NCBI GenBank assembly: GCA_964304625.1
Contig: OZ199838.1
Coordinates: 248,001-312,000 of the forward strand
Reading direction: 5' to 3'
Length of the DNA: 64,000 bases
Source: Kudoa neothunni
Taxonomy: Eukaryota > Cnidaria
Below, one piece after another: positions 12,990 to 25,307 of this stretch; position 1 is the first letter of the stretch; each line of letters starts with the position of its first letter. The position numbers and the translations under genes are program-made. The notes below the pieces were generated by a model, which was given only the letters and a program-made list of their open reading frames with translations, was not told the DNA's origin and did not search any database.

Positions 12990-13790
12990 GCGCGAACTGC
13001 CCAGCTTCGCAGGAGATAGAGAAAATTTCATCATAGAAGGATACAGCAAATAATAAAGAAATATAAGACTCTTGAGTAGCCCAGAGGAGAAAATAAATAA
13101 TTTTGTTTAAATATCACTTCAACGACTGTGATGGGCACAGTACAAAATTGAGATCATTTTAGAGAGATAATGAAAGCAGCAAAACCTCAATAACTCGATA
13201 ATAACTTACGATAATTAATTTTTATACACTCTCTCCTTAAAACTATTTTGTAGTCTCTTAATATAAACATAAATATGTTAAATAATTAGATAAAGTAAAA
13301 TTTCAATTTATACATCAACTCTTGTCGCCTAAAATTAAGTCTAACGGCCGCTACAATGAAATTTGGGAACCTAGTTTCAGTATGTAAGAATTAGATCCAT
13401 CAGATCACAACGTGCGCTTCCAAATCTTCATTGATTTAACAAATTTGCATATTTTTACTATATTAAATATCAACTATAGAACTTTTAAAGTGTACTTATC
13501 AATCCAAATATATTAAAAGTTCCAAAAATAAGGAGTGTATTTAAGCACACACCTACTTTAAGTGTACAGATATAGAATGTATCTTGAAATCGTGGACATA
13601 TAGCTAAAGATTGAACAACTTAAAACGCTCAAAACAACTTGCAGATGTTCATTATAGATAATGTCACCATGAATAAACAAATATAATCCTATTATCGAAA
13701 CCATGTAATCCGTTTAACAAACCTAACATCGAGGATAACACAATTTCCTACATTAATTTTGAACTTTAGTCAGTGTAATAACAAATGGGA
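12990..13790. repeat. Unassigned dispersed repeat, copy 1
   Basis: Matches 44925-45945 in the same orientation. Shared landmarks include a GCGAA-TGCCCA motif near the left end, an AGTGT-CTTATC motif in the middle (about 13490) and an AATCCTATTAT motif on the right (about 13685). The copies are clearly diverged, with indels. I cannot place the repeat in a family; the open frame in copy 2 is not obviously preserved here. Confidence 0.55.
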
Positions 13791-13875
13791 GAATTTTTCA
13801 ACTACTAAAAGTTACATAAATATCTATCTATAAGGAAAATTTTTGCCGCGCGTACGAACCTAGGGCTCACACCAG

Positions 13876-16800
13876 GCACGTGTCGTGGGTAATTGCTCTG
13901 GGTAGTCGGCCGGTGCATCGGTACAAGAAAATTTAAACCAAAATTTCATCTATTTATATTTGCATATAGGAAACTAAAAAATATCTAAACTATATATAAA
14001 TAATTTTTCAAGAAAATTAGTTTGGATTTAATGTTTAAGAATTATTGTTCAATAAATTTTTTTAATAACTTATTTACCGGGAATTGTAATTCTTAGGTTG
14101 CATTTGTAGAAAAAAGAAAAAAACATTAAAATTATAGATAGAATTTTTCAGGATTTTAAAATGTTTAATTGAATTAATGCTTATGCATGAGAACACAATT
14201 GGTTTAAATTTTAACGATTTATTTGGAATGTGGACGTCTCTTTATCGAATTAAATAGGATACAATAATGATTTATGTATCATGAAATTAATAATACTTCA
14301 TTTTTAATAATTATTATAGAGGTCATATCTAGTTAACGCCATAAAACATTCCTAATTACAATTTTCGATCCTGTCCTATGCTACATAGACATCTAAATTA
14401 GTTAATAAAGAGATTATTTTTGCAATATTTTATAATACAAACCAATAATGTTTTGATAGGCCAAAATAAATCGGATAAATCATTGCTGTAAGTTAAGATT
14501 ACAAAAATATTTGAAAGTTGGTGTTTTGTATTTTTCTACTTATAAAGGAAACCTATTCTTCTTTCTTTTGTTGTAGCAAAGGTATCAATCACCTTTTTAT
14601 AGAAATTGAAGGTCGGGCCTTGTTCCATTTGGTTAAGTCTTTCCTTTTCAATCGATATTAATGCAAGGGAGGAAAGTCGTTGGTTTGCCATCCTGTTCCA
14701 GGTGTAGCTTTTAATTCGTTTCAATGCAGAAAACGATCTTTCCACAGAAACGGTTGTTTCAGGAATCGTTAAAATTAATTGTAACAAATTGACAACTTCG
14801 GGAAATATTTGGTCCAGTTGATTTTGGGAGATAAAATCGAACAATTTTGTAGGGGACTATTCATTGAATATGTGAGCATTATAAATTCTGGCCAAATCAC
14901 CTTTCAGTCTTAAAATGTCAAAGCTTTTTTTATAATTCGTTTGCAGACTTTCAAGGGCACTCGTGTCAATTTGGCACGATGAATTGTCAAAATTATTTCT
15001 ATTAATCAATGAAATAAACTTGAGATTTTCGAAATCATTAGATCTCGTTCTCAGATTCTTTATTAATCACCGACTATTGTACCCAATAATATCGCTCTTT
15101 CATTTTTTGTGTCACATTGAGGGGAAGGATAGGTCTAATGGAGATATTTTCTTGACAATATTTTTCGAAATTATAATACAATGACTCAAATTTTATGAGC
15201 ATATCCTCAGGCTTTGTTATTGTTACATTGATGCTTTCGATACAATACGCAATGTCTATCATTTTCGTCTGCAATATATGGAAGAGCGCACCAGTTAAAA
15301 CGAAAATTTCATTATATATCATCAGTACAAAATATGTTGAGTCGTTTTTCAGCCAATTGTAAAGTCCAATACTTCGAAGTAAAGTGTCTGAATCCCAAAA
15401 TGAGGGATTGTTGTTTATATTGTAGAAAAGTTTGCGAAGATCACTGTGATACTCTAATATCATCTGCGCTAATTTTGAATTTAAATTCCATCTCGTTGCC
15501 GCCGCTGTTGGAATGTGTCTCAACATAATCTCATCGAGAAATTGAACCCGTTTAGCTGAATTTTTGAAAAAATATGAAATTACTTCATTATTCTTGAAAA
15601 AGCGCGTACAATCAGGAATAAATTTGGCCGATTGTGACAACACAAGATTTAACTTATGGGCATAACAGTGAGTGAACAGTGAGGTCGATATCTTTTGTGT
15701 AACTTTAGACTGAACTCCATATAATTGGGAGGTCATAAATATCGGTCCATTATACGTTCGTGCGACTAATTTCGCTTCAATGTTGTATTTATATATGTTT
15801 TTAATACACATTCCGTTGCATCATCCGCTGTTCTTTCACGATGAATGTCAAATCCAATGAAAACATCCTTTAGTTTCGATCCCAATACGTATCTCAATAT
15901 TGTTGAACGTTGAGATGTGCATGAGATATCGGTCGTCTCATCCACTTCTATCGCAACCAACGGAGACTGCTAATTCCTCTTTAATATTATTCCCCAAAAC
16001 CACCTTTATAGCCTCAATCTGATCATTTTGAATCTTGTTGGAAATATTAGAAAAAATTGATAAATTCTGTAAATATGATAATTTTTCGTCAAATTTTGCC
16101 GGATAATTTAACAGCTCCAAATAATTACCGCGATTTAATGACAGCTTGTGTTCATGCTCACCGCAAAAAGCAAACTGCACGGATCAATGTTTTCAATATC
16201 TCTCTGTTATCCTTAACATTTCCATCGTGATGTTCAATCGTAATATTCTCCTGTTTATCAAGGAGCAAATCTACTCGTACAGATCCAAATGTTGTCCATA
16301 AAAGTTGACATTGATAACGTGCTGCCGATCGTCCATGCTTATTTAAAGCGATTGGCAAATTATTCAAGTTGAAATATCCTTCTTTGACCCACACACATAC
16401 ACTGCTCACTGAAAAATGCAAACATGGGAAGCAAAAAAGCCTTATTGTTGCAGCACACCCACATAACCACTCTTTTTTCTCATAACTCGATGTATTAAAC
16501 GTCCTGATAATTGTCTTCTTTTTCAGTTGTTTACGTTCTTTAAGATCAGGAGTCGGTCTACTATTTCTAATAATTTGTAATTTATCTACATCTACATCTA
16601 CATAAGGTAGTTTTGAAAATTCTTTAAGATATCCGCAATGCATATTTGAAGAGACGAAGTAAGATTAACAGAGGCGCGCTCTTATGACAAGTAGGACAAT
16701 AATTAATATTAACTTTGGGTGATATTCCCAGTATAGTCGTCATATAGATTATCTTATTTCAACAATTTCATTGAATTAAAAAAAAGATAAAAATTGAAGA

Positions 16801-17048
16801 AACAGAACAATTTATTTGAATAAAAATGCACGTACTTGTCATGAAATTTTATGTGGAATTTACAAACCGATTAGAAGGCAGAGTCGACTCGTGCCTATCT
16901 TGCTACTAATACCTCGAAATTTTTGTAGTTTTATAAGAATATTTGTATTTGAATGATTACTGTGGTTTTGAGATAAATGGGATTTTATCTTTACAAAATT
17001 AATTTTTTTTTCCAACAGGTAGGCACAGCCTACCCTGACGACACGTGC
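13876..17048 (-). mobile_element. hAT element of the ZMYM1-like type, decayed
   Basis: The transposase relic at 14536-16643 is framed by an inverted repeat: GCACGTGTCGT at 13876-13886 and ACGACACGTGC at 17038-17048, each followed inward by a GGGTA motif after a small offset. I take these as the terminal repeats. No target duplication was recognised, so exact ends are uncertain. Confidence 0.55.
14536..16643 (-). pseudogene. hAT transposase, ZMYM1-like, broken
   Basis: Read on the minus strand from about 16643. The first piece is the TTF-type zinc-finger region that precedes the transposase core in ZMYM1-like proteins (WLCGCAATIRLFCFPCLHF). Next come core pieces (ETTDISCTSQ, FIGFDIHRERTADD; then HCYAHKLNLVLSQSAKF), and the end carries the hAT dimerisation motif (TIPETTVSVERSFSALKRIK). 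The order is as in intact members, but the frame changes at least four times and stops intervene. Members of this class cut and paste DNA with 8-bp target duplications. Confidence 0.8.
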
Positions 17049-17215
17049 TTGCCACACACAAACCAGGGCGTTTACTGCTTGGCTTTTTTGTGGTCACCTT
17101 GGGTTCTTGTTTTTTTTTCATTTTGGTTTTTTTCGTAATTATTGAATTTAAATAAATTAACGTAATTTTTTATGATGTGAAGTATGTCTTTAATACTTCT
17201 GTATCACGCTACAGT

Positions 17216-18379
17216 GGTAATGGTAAAGTATGAGACACCTAAAAAACACCTCCTTGCGCATGTTTTTTCATATTTCTTTTTTTACAATTGTTCATAATAT
17301 AATAAACGAATTTTTTTCATCCCAAAGCGGTCGGATGGTCAGATACACGTGTAATCTGCATCTTTTTCAACTAACATTGAATTATTTTGTTTCTTCCTTA
17401 GTTATTAACTTAAAAGTTAATTATTATTACTATTTAAATTTTTTACTATTGACTTGTAACAATTTTATGAAAACTAACTTTAAAAATAAACTTAGTGAAA
17501 GTTTCAAATGTAAATATTAATGTAGCAAGATTTGTTTTAGTTTAGAATTTTTTTTAATTAATTTTGTTTTTAAAACTTAAGAAATTATTCAGTTTTTATT
17601 ATTAAAATTCGAAAACCTACTTTTTAAAAATGATAATATTAATTTTTTACTTTAACACAAGTGTAAAACATCGGAAAAAAATTTTAAACGAATTTTTTAT
17701 TGTTTAATAAGTTTTTTATACGTAAAAATTTCCTAACACAAATTCGGCCAAATATTCTAGTTGAGAATATTTTAAGATGTTAATACAATATGTTAACTAA
17801 GGTTATTTTTATTAGTACACATAATTCACTAAAACAAATAATTTCATAGATAAAACAATTGGGGAGTTTTTAGATTTTATTATAACAACATTTTTACGTT
17901 TATCAAACGCTATATTAACCACACGTAAAAATTCCTCTAATAAAGTAATAATAACTCTATATAATCAATCTTGAATTAATTATCTATTGAAATTAAATGT
18001 TTATCAAAAATATAATGTTGATTTATTATTAGAAGACATCAGTTCGAAGAAAATAAATTAAGAAAATGCATTTCGATAGCATGCGGTTGTCTTTTCGTTT
18101 TTAAACTATTCACACTTAAACCTATATAATTGAATTTGATATTGTAATATTTGTGTTTATATGATAACGAATATGAAATATAACCAATTTATGAATGATT
18201 ATCGGAACAAATTAGAGATTAATTCAATGTTTGTTGAAAAAAGATGCAGATTACACGTGTATCCGACCGCTTTCGGATGAAAAATTCTTTTATTTTATTA
18301 TGAACAATTGTGAAAAAAGAAATGTGAAAAAACGTGTCTCAGACGGCGTTTTTCATGTGCCGCATACTTTACCATTACC
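17216..18379. mobile_element. MITE with long terminal inverted repeats, Mutator-like
   Basis: About 150 bp at 17216-17370 reappears in inverted form at about 18240-18379. Both arms share GGTAATGGTAAAGTATG at the outer edge, then GAGACAC, a stretch around ACAATTGT, and AGCGGTCGGAT with ACACGTGTAATCTGCATC inside. The arms differ by small indels. The flanks CGCTACAGT (17207-17215) and CGCTAGTCA (18380-18388) could be a damaged 9-bp duplication, as Mutator-like elements make. There is no coding content; short open frames inside are incidental. Confidence 0.7.
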
Positions 18380-18469
18380 CGCTAGTCATTTCTGAACGTT
18401 ATTTCGAATAGTAGCTTCAAATATTAAATAATTAATTGTAAATATATTTGTCTATATTATATATTAACC

Positions 18470-20229
18470 ATGAGTGATAATAAAAATCAATGCAAAAAAA
18501 GAACATTATATGCCATGAGCTGTAATAATGATTGGCTAAAAGAGGAAGAGTTTAAAGATTGGCTTGCTCAAAATATCAAAGACAGTAACTCCAGCTACTG
18601 TAAATGCTGTAAAATGGTGTTAAAAAATGCGAAAATATCAATGCTTTTCAAACATTTAAAAAATTATGAGATAGTTAAACGGACTGTTGTTATAACCCAT
18701 TTCGTAAAATCTAATAAGATGTCAACAATATCTCATCCAATTTTATTGATCATTTCCTTCCCATTTGCCAAATTGCATCCACCCACAGTAAAATTGTGGA
18801 AACGTTGTCATTGAAAAAAAAATTTCATACATTGTTCAGGATGGTTTAGCTTTTGAAGAAGTTACTTTTGTTTCAAATATCTGTAGATCTCAGAAGTTTT
18901 CAATAATAATTGATGAGAGTACTAACATGTCAATTCCACAAGTTTTGGCAGTTGTAGTTCGATTCTTCGACTATAATAAAGAGAATGTTGTTGACGCTCT
19001 GTTAGACACTATAATTGTAGAGGATGGCAAAGCATTCAGTCTTTACAACTCTATCAAGAAGTTGTTCGCAGACAAGAATATTCCCATTGAAAACGTCATA
19101 AGATATGGAAGCGATAACTGTTCTTCAGTTAGGGGATCTAAAAACGGATTTCGGAAATTATTAGAAGATGATATATCATCAGTTTTCATTATGGGATATG
19201 CCTGCCATTGAATCGCTTTGTGTGCGAGTAATGCAATGAAGTATCTTCCATCATATTTAGAAGCATTTCTGAAGAACATAGGTTCTTATTTCTCACGGAG
19301 CAGTAAGAGACAAAGAGACTTCTCTTTAATTTAGAAGACTGTCAATACCTCATGTCACAAAATGCCAAAATTATCACAGACAAGGTGACTGTCGCGAGAG
19401 AATCTCATTTCTTCAGTGCTAGACCAGTATAGCGCTCTATTGTTATATTTTCAAGGCGAAGAAATAATCAACAAAATCGATGGTGCTAGTGAAATATACA
19501 AAATTTTCAGGAATAGTATTGCGAATCCAATCTTACTCTTTTTTCAATATTTTCTGAAAAAGATCAATAAATTAAATTGTGAATTTCAGGTTGCATGTTT
19601 TGTATACCATGATATATATCGTCGGAATATAAGAATCTTTTGAGTTTTTCTATCAATGATGTGGTTCTATATTCAATGAAATTATCCGAAATTGACCTTT
19701 AAATATTCATTATTACAAACCACTTACAGAAATACACCTTGGTAGAAATGTGACAGCATACCTAATCAATAATCCTTTAGATTCTGTAATGGAGATAGGA
19801 TTTAAACATGATTGTTTGAGATTTATTGGTGAACTATGTGACCAAGTGAGAAACCGATTTGTCAAGGGCGAAAATACTCCAATTGCAAAGTTTAATATAA
19901 TTGATCCTATTATATGTCGAGATATAAACTTATCACCTTTATCTATTATACCACCAGCTGCTCATTTTCCTCAACTTGTACCTGAAAAAAATTTAAACGA
20001 GCTTGATGATCAATGAAGAAGTTATCGTCTGGTTGTTGACAAACTGCCAATTTCTTTTGACATTATCCCCCGATATTGGTCTAAGTTAAAAGAAATAAAT
20101 GATGACTTTAACATCTCAAAATTCGGCATTTTAGCTGATTTTATGATGAACTTAACTATTATGCCACATTCCTCTGCTAACGTCGAAAGAATTTTTTCTT
20201 TGATGAACGCAATTAAAACCAAGCAATAA
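18470..20229 (+). pseudogene. hAT transposase relic (SCAND3/ZBED-like)
   Basis: Starts with a BED-like zinc-finger segment (SYCKCCKMVLKNAK at about residues 43-56 from the ATG at 18470). The core then follows in other frames: IIDESTNMS, IRYGSDNCSSVRGSKNGF, FIMGYACH (about 18900-19211) and a C-terminal dimerisation piece (MPHSSANVERIFSLMN) at about 20160-20210. The sequence is interrupted at least four times. Termini were not fixed; GGATACCCTG at about 20433-20442 may be part of the 3' end. The layout is that of animal hAT elements with an N-terminal BED finger. Confidence 0.75.
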
Positions 20230-20483
20230 CTCGATAAATGATATCACCTGTGGCGCTGTTTATCGACGTTATCACGAATGACAGAGAAAACACAATAAAA
20301 AAGTTCAAAATTTAATTGTGGATGATGATAGCACAGCTGTAGATACAAATGACAATTAAACTCTACATTTGAGTAAATTTTATTTATATTATGTTAAACT
20401 TGCGTTTTTCTTTATCTTGGGGGTTTTTCAAAACCTCACTGGATACCCTGACACAAACACACATATTGACAATCCTTCATTAT

Positions 20484-20521
20484 ATATATATATATAATAA
20501 ATAAATATATATATATATATA
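20484..20521. repeat. TA-rich microsatellite
   Basis: Runs of alternating TA with an interrupting AATAAATAAA. A simple repeat; a similar but shorter one lies at 22810-22828. Confidence 0.8.
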
Positions 20522-21711
20522 AAGGATATAAAACAATAATGACAACTTATTTCTTTTTATTCATGAATAAATTTTTAAATTGAAATTAGTCCACATTTAA
20601 AAAAAAGTAATGTATATTTTTTATGTATATGGTAAATAAATTACAAATTATTACAAAATGGGTTGACTTTATAAAAATAGTATTATATATCTTTTAGAGA
20701 TATCATAGAGTAAAGAAAAATTAAAATATAATGGCGTCAAAATTAATATTTTGAGATATTTATGTTCAATTATTTCTAATTTTTATACTTCAGGTTACAA
20801 TCAATTTGTATTAAAAAATTATATAAATTAAAACAGTCAATTAAAGATTGGGTCATGTGTTTAATTTCCTATTCAATATCAGAATTGATGATCAAAACAA
20901 AAAAGTCACAAACATAAAAATCCGCGCACCTATTCACGCCTGATATTTTGTTCCAAAATATTAAGTATCTAACTCATTTATAGATTATGATTTATGCATT
21001 TCTTATCTATTAAAGGGCCGCGGTTCGGCATAACCACTTCTCCAAAAACAAGAAAATTGTCAAAACATTTAATTAATTGTCAGTTGTATTATTTTTATTT
21101 AAAATTATTTTCTCATAAAAATAGATTTTTTTCGTTTTAATGTAATTTCAATAGAATAATTTTCTCATCCTAAAAATAAATCCGGTTTATAATTATTTGG
21201 GTGCAGAAACCAAAATGAATCGAAAAATGCTGATTAGCCTAAGATATTTTAAAAAATATAAACTAAAATTTATGAAATTTGGAAGTTATTTTAACTCTAA
21301 CTAGTATATTTTGAGTAATATTTGACAATTCATAATTTTTCTTCTATTATTTTTCCCAATTTAACCTTTGGGGCATTATTAAAATAATAAAATCTCGTTT
21401 GGTATAATAGATTAATATCGAAAATCCAGGTAAATTAGTGTTAGAGCAAAATTTTTAATACCATTTTATTTTTATATCTTAAAATAATTATATTTCAAAA
21501 ATATCATAAAAATAAAATTTAAAACTTTTAATGACCTTATAAACTAAATAAAACTTACTGATAATGATTGATTGAGGAACATCAGCCGCATATGATATCT
21601 AGTATCTATACTTGTTTTAATTCTAATTACTCGTTGTCTAGTCGAACTAAAAATAGATTTCGACTTATAAAGTATGATTTAAACATTTTTGACAAATTAC
21701 TTAGCTATGAT
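20522..21711. other. AT-rich spacer, no gene seen
   Basis: Very AT-rich. A GGGCCGCGGTTCGGC motif at about 21015 stands out and resembles subterminal sequence of hAT elements, but no element could be delimited. Confidence 0.3.
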
Positions 21712-21978
21712 GTAATCTATGTGACATCACATTTAATCTCCACATTCAGGAATGTTACCTCTCATTCTTCTCAAGTATTAAGCCCCTTGTTGGGGTGCAC
21801 ATAATGCTCTACAAAAATTTCGAATCCAATTTCGTATTACCTCAATTATATTTATATTTTGCTTCGGATAAATAAGAGAGGCTGATTTGAACTACTTTTT
21901 CCATCATGATACCACGTATGCTCGAAAATATGACCGAGTCTTATATTGATTTTACACAAGAAATAGCTAGTGGGTCAT

Positions 21979-22428
21979 ATTTTTGAGGTAGGTCTTATAT
22001 ATCTAACATAAAATAAAACAAATTATATTCCTTCGTGACTGTTTTTAATATTAACGTAGATTCAATTTTTTGTATCACAAAATTGTTATTTACTTTATAG
22101 AAACCATTGTCGATATCTATGAAATTATTTGTAAGCTTAATATAAACCTATAGTAGAAGTGAAAAATAATAAAATTATACTAAGTACATAAACAACAATA
22201 CAAAACATTAAAAATTTCGATATTATAGAAGAAATAAGTTTTTGTGGAGAAATAATGTTTAGTTTTTACACAATAGTAATACTATCAAATTTCACTCATA
22301 AAGAAATCGTAATTATTCATTATTGCTATAACTACTTCTTATTTATTAGGTTCTATTATAATAGTCACCACCAAGATGGTCCGAATAATGCCAGATGTTA
22401 TTTAAATTTCCACTAAAAATATCGTCAT
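21979..22428. mobile_element. 450-bp insertion specific to duplicate copy 1
   Basis: Copy 2 reads straight through this point (about 38023). The extra DNA is flanked by GTCAT at 21974-21978 and 22424-22428, which may be a 5-bp target duplication. AT-rich, no open frame, no inverted ends that I could see. Confidence 0.45.
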
Positions 22429-22610
22429 GTCTTATTTTCGAGAAAAACGCGATAATTATATTTTTGGGCTTACTGAATCATCTTAAAATGTTATTTTTAT
22501 TCACATAGCAACTGCTTTTATTCTATGTTAATATTGTAAGAGATAAAGAACAGAAATGATACAAATTTAAATTCCTCAAACAATAAGGACATGCAATCTA
22601 ATAAAGAAGT

Positions 22611-23664
22611 CTATCGCTTGAAAAGGAAGAACAAACGGAGTCCACTTCCTAGCAGATTCATAAAGAACGAGATCCATAATATTATAAAGGAAAAACCATG
22701 TCTCATTTTCTTTTCGTTATCCATTTCCCACAACATTGCTTCAATTTGATCCATCTTTATTGAAATCGATATTACGTATATCGTATATATAACATCTAAA
22801 AATAAAGTTATATATATATATATATATCTGAGAAATATTACTGAGTATCACGAGACTGATTGTCATGTACCTCTTCTTAATACCTTTGTAATTCAGATAA
22901 ATCCCCGAAGCCATACAGGAAACCGCTGCAACTACAACAAATACTCCTAAAATATTTAGAAAGTTATATTCCACAAACTCTGAAGCTACTAAATAGGTGT
23001 TTAATATAAATGAATAAATAAATATAGTGGGTTACACAATTTTCCTGAAGGTTTAACCCAATAGAGGAGAGTACATGTTGTTTCTAGATTTTTATAAAAA
23101 TTATTTTAAATCATACACAAATAATCATGGATAGTAACAAAATAAATATAACCATTAATATCTAAATATTTAGTTGAAATTTCGGTTAAATTTAAATAAT
23201 AGTCATAAAAGTAAATTATTTTTAACTTTTGCCAAAAAATATAATAATAGGGGCTAGTTGTAGTATTATGCTAAAAACGTAATCATGGAGTTATACCTTT
23301 AACGCGGTATTCTAAATATTTCATGGAATCTTTTTATTTGGAAAATGATTAAAGAATTAATAATATGTATAGATAAGTAAATACTAATAGACAACGCGCT
23401 TACAACTGTTGGTAAGTCGGCACATCCACAACGGTTATTTTCCTTAAAATGGAAACACATTGCCATAACACCTAATCCAAAATCATCTTCATCTTGACCG
23501 TCGGTGCCCACAATTAGAGTTTGTGAAAATCCAGCTAGGATGAAACCAATCACTGCCAATATCATAAGTATCCATCCAATTATTCCAAGTATATGCTTGG
23601 CCTAATTTTACTCTGGTAAATGAAAAAATATAACGTCGAGTATACATACGTATGCGAGTCTCAT
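22611..23664 (-). CDS. Small multi-pass membrane protein, 214 residues (copy 1)
   Basis: Minus-strand gene with exons 23650-23664 (five codons, MRLAY, donor GTATGT), 23304-23601, 22842-22988 and 22611-22795; introns are 48, 315 and 46 bp, and phases and total length (645 nt) agree. Hydrophobic segments lie at about residues 7-34 (ILGIIGWILMILAVIGF), 70-95, 108-135 (LGVFVVVAAVSCMASG), 140-165 and 190-212. Between the first two is a loop with acidic residues and C-x9-C-x-C. A first segment, an extracellular-type loop with cysteines and further segments recalls claudin/PMP22-like proteins, but the W-GLW motif is not clear, so I leave the family open. The C-terminal exons are preserved as coding sequence in the duplicate, which supports a real gene. 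Confidence 0.65.
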
Positions 23665-24869
23665 TATTCGCCGAAAAAATCAAATACGTTGCAATATGCG
23701 AGTATCGAAGCTGTGAAAAAATTCAACGATACGATAATTCGTTATTAGCTTGGCTAACTGTAATCGTTGGAATTAAAAGAGAATTAACACAATTTAGCTA
23801 ATGGGACAAAATATAGATCTATTTTTCGCTCACATATCTCCCATGGATATATAAAGCGGGAATTGAAATAATGATTGCGTAGGCTTGTTTTGTGATACAA
23901 GAATCAAAAAAAATTGTTTAAAAATAAAAACGAATTATTTATTTTTAGAAATTAATCTTCAACATTCAATTGTTAGTTATATCATAAGACTAATTATAAT
24001 ATAAATAATTTAACGAGTTTTATCTTTTTTATAATTTATAGCAGCTTTTATAGATTTTTCTATTCTTTCGTGGTGAATATAATACCCATTGATTAATATT
24101 TTTCATTTCATTTAATCAATACGTAAATAACCTGCATATGTAAACCAGTAGTAGAGATAACACCTGGATTGTTGACAACCAGTTTTTAGTTAATTACTCA
24201 TGAACTACGCTACGTGAGTGTTTAAAAAATTAGTTCTATGTTTCAAATGTCTTACATAGATTCGCTGGCTCTCATACGTGAATTCCATCGATGTGGCATA
24301 TGAGATAAATTATTTATTTATTTCTCCTAGCTGGCATAAAGAAATTAATAAATTATTATTATTGAAAAACCACAAAATTTTCCAAAAGTTTTAATTTTAT
24401 AACGTAATTATCAATATTTCTTTACTTTCCACGTTGATTCGATTTGCATTAATAAAATAACGTAACTAAATTAACGTACAAAATTGTTATTCCAAATCCG
24501 ATTAACTCTCCCTTGAAATGTTGATTTATTATCGATTAAAAATAATCTATATGAATTTATTTGAAATCATCCATTGAATTCAAAATTCGAAAATTGTAAT
24601 TAAAGTAAAAGACAAAATTGTCGTGATTTATTATTGATGTTTAAAAATTAAATGAATAAGAAAGTTCAACAAATTCTGAATTATTAGGGAACGGTTAAAA
24701 TCAAAACGTAAAAATATGTTATGGTAATGCTCCCTAATTTGGTATTGTCGGAGATACGAGACTCATACACTGTGCAAAGAACAATATTTTAGGTTCGAGC
24801 GTTCCTCTTACGTAATACATCAATTCTAATAAGACTTATGGCACATATTCTATTGGTGTTGATACAGAA

Positions 24870-25195
24870 CTCAATAACTGGGGGTGCTGGATTCGACCCT
24901 CGTCGTTGATCACTCTACTGTTTTTGTACGAGTGTATCTCTATTCCCTAATGGGAGTTGTTGTTAGAATGCGATTACACTATAAATGTAATTCCATTTGC
25001 AATTATAATTCGATCTAGCAGAGAAAGTTGAATCAGACGCTTGAAGCGTTTGGGATGCGCTGTACTACATGTACGAAATCTTCGCAGAACCAAAGTCCTT
25101 ATGAGTGGAAACGGTTTGAGGTTGTGATTTCTATAGCAACGATGAAGTTAGATGCGTTCACTCCCAAGCTAACGTAGAAGGATGTTACGTGTTTT
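24870..25195. repeat. SINE-like repeat, copy 1
   Basis: Matches 52360-52650: shared motifs are ATTCGACC/GCGAACC, CTACTG, TCTCTATTCC, CAGAACCAA-GTCCTTA and CCCA-ACTAACG, in the same order and strand. The GATTCGACCC motif resembles a polymerase III B box, suggesting a tRNA-derived SINE, though no A box is certain. Less AT-rich than its surroundings. Confidence 0.5.
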
Positions 25196-25307
25196 GACAT
25201 ACCCACATCATTAATGAGGTGGTCTATAATCAATAATAACACCTCAATCTAAAAATTTGTGCCAAGAGTTTTACATAGTAAACAAAGAAAAATTAAACAT
25301 CATTGTA

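Larger units (their letters stand above)
21712..25152. repeat. Duplicated block, copy 1
   Basis: Direct repeat of 37751-40739. From 21712 to 23403 the copies are recognisable but diverged. From 23404 to 25152 (pairing with 38991-40739 at a constant offset of 15587) they are almost identical; I noticed two substitutions and no net indel in 1749 bp. Copy 1 carries about 450 extra bases at 21979-22428 between two GTCAT motifs, absent from copy 2. The block holds a membrane-protein gene (22611-23664, minus) and about 1.4 kb beyond its start codon. Confidence 0.9.

Noticed and set aside
20484-22828. TA-rich repeats as possible regulatory or origin elements
   Set aside because: Simple microsatellites in a very AT-rich genome; nothing supports a function.
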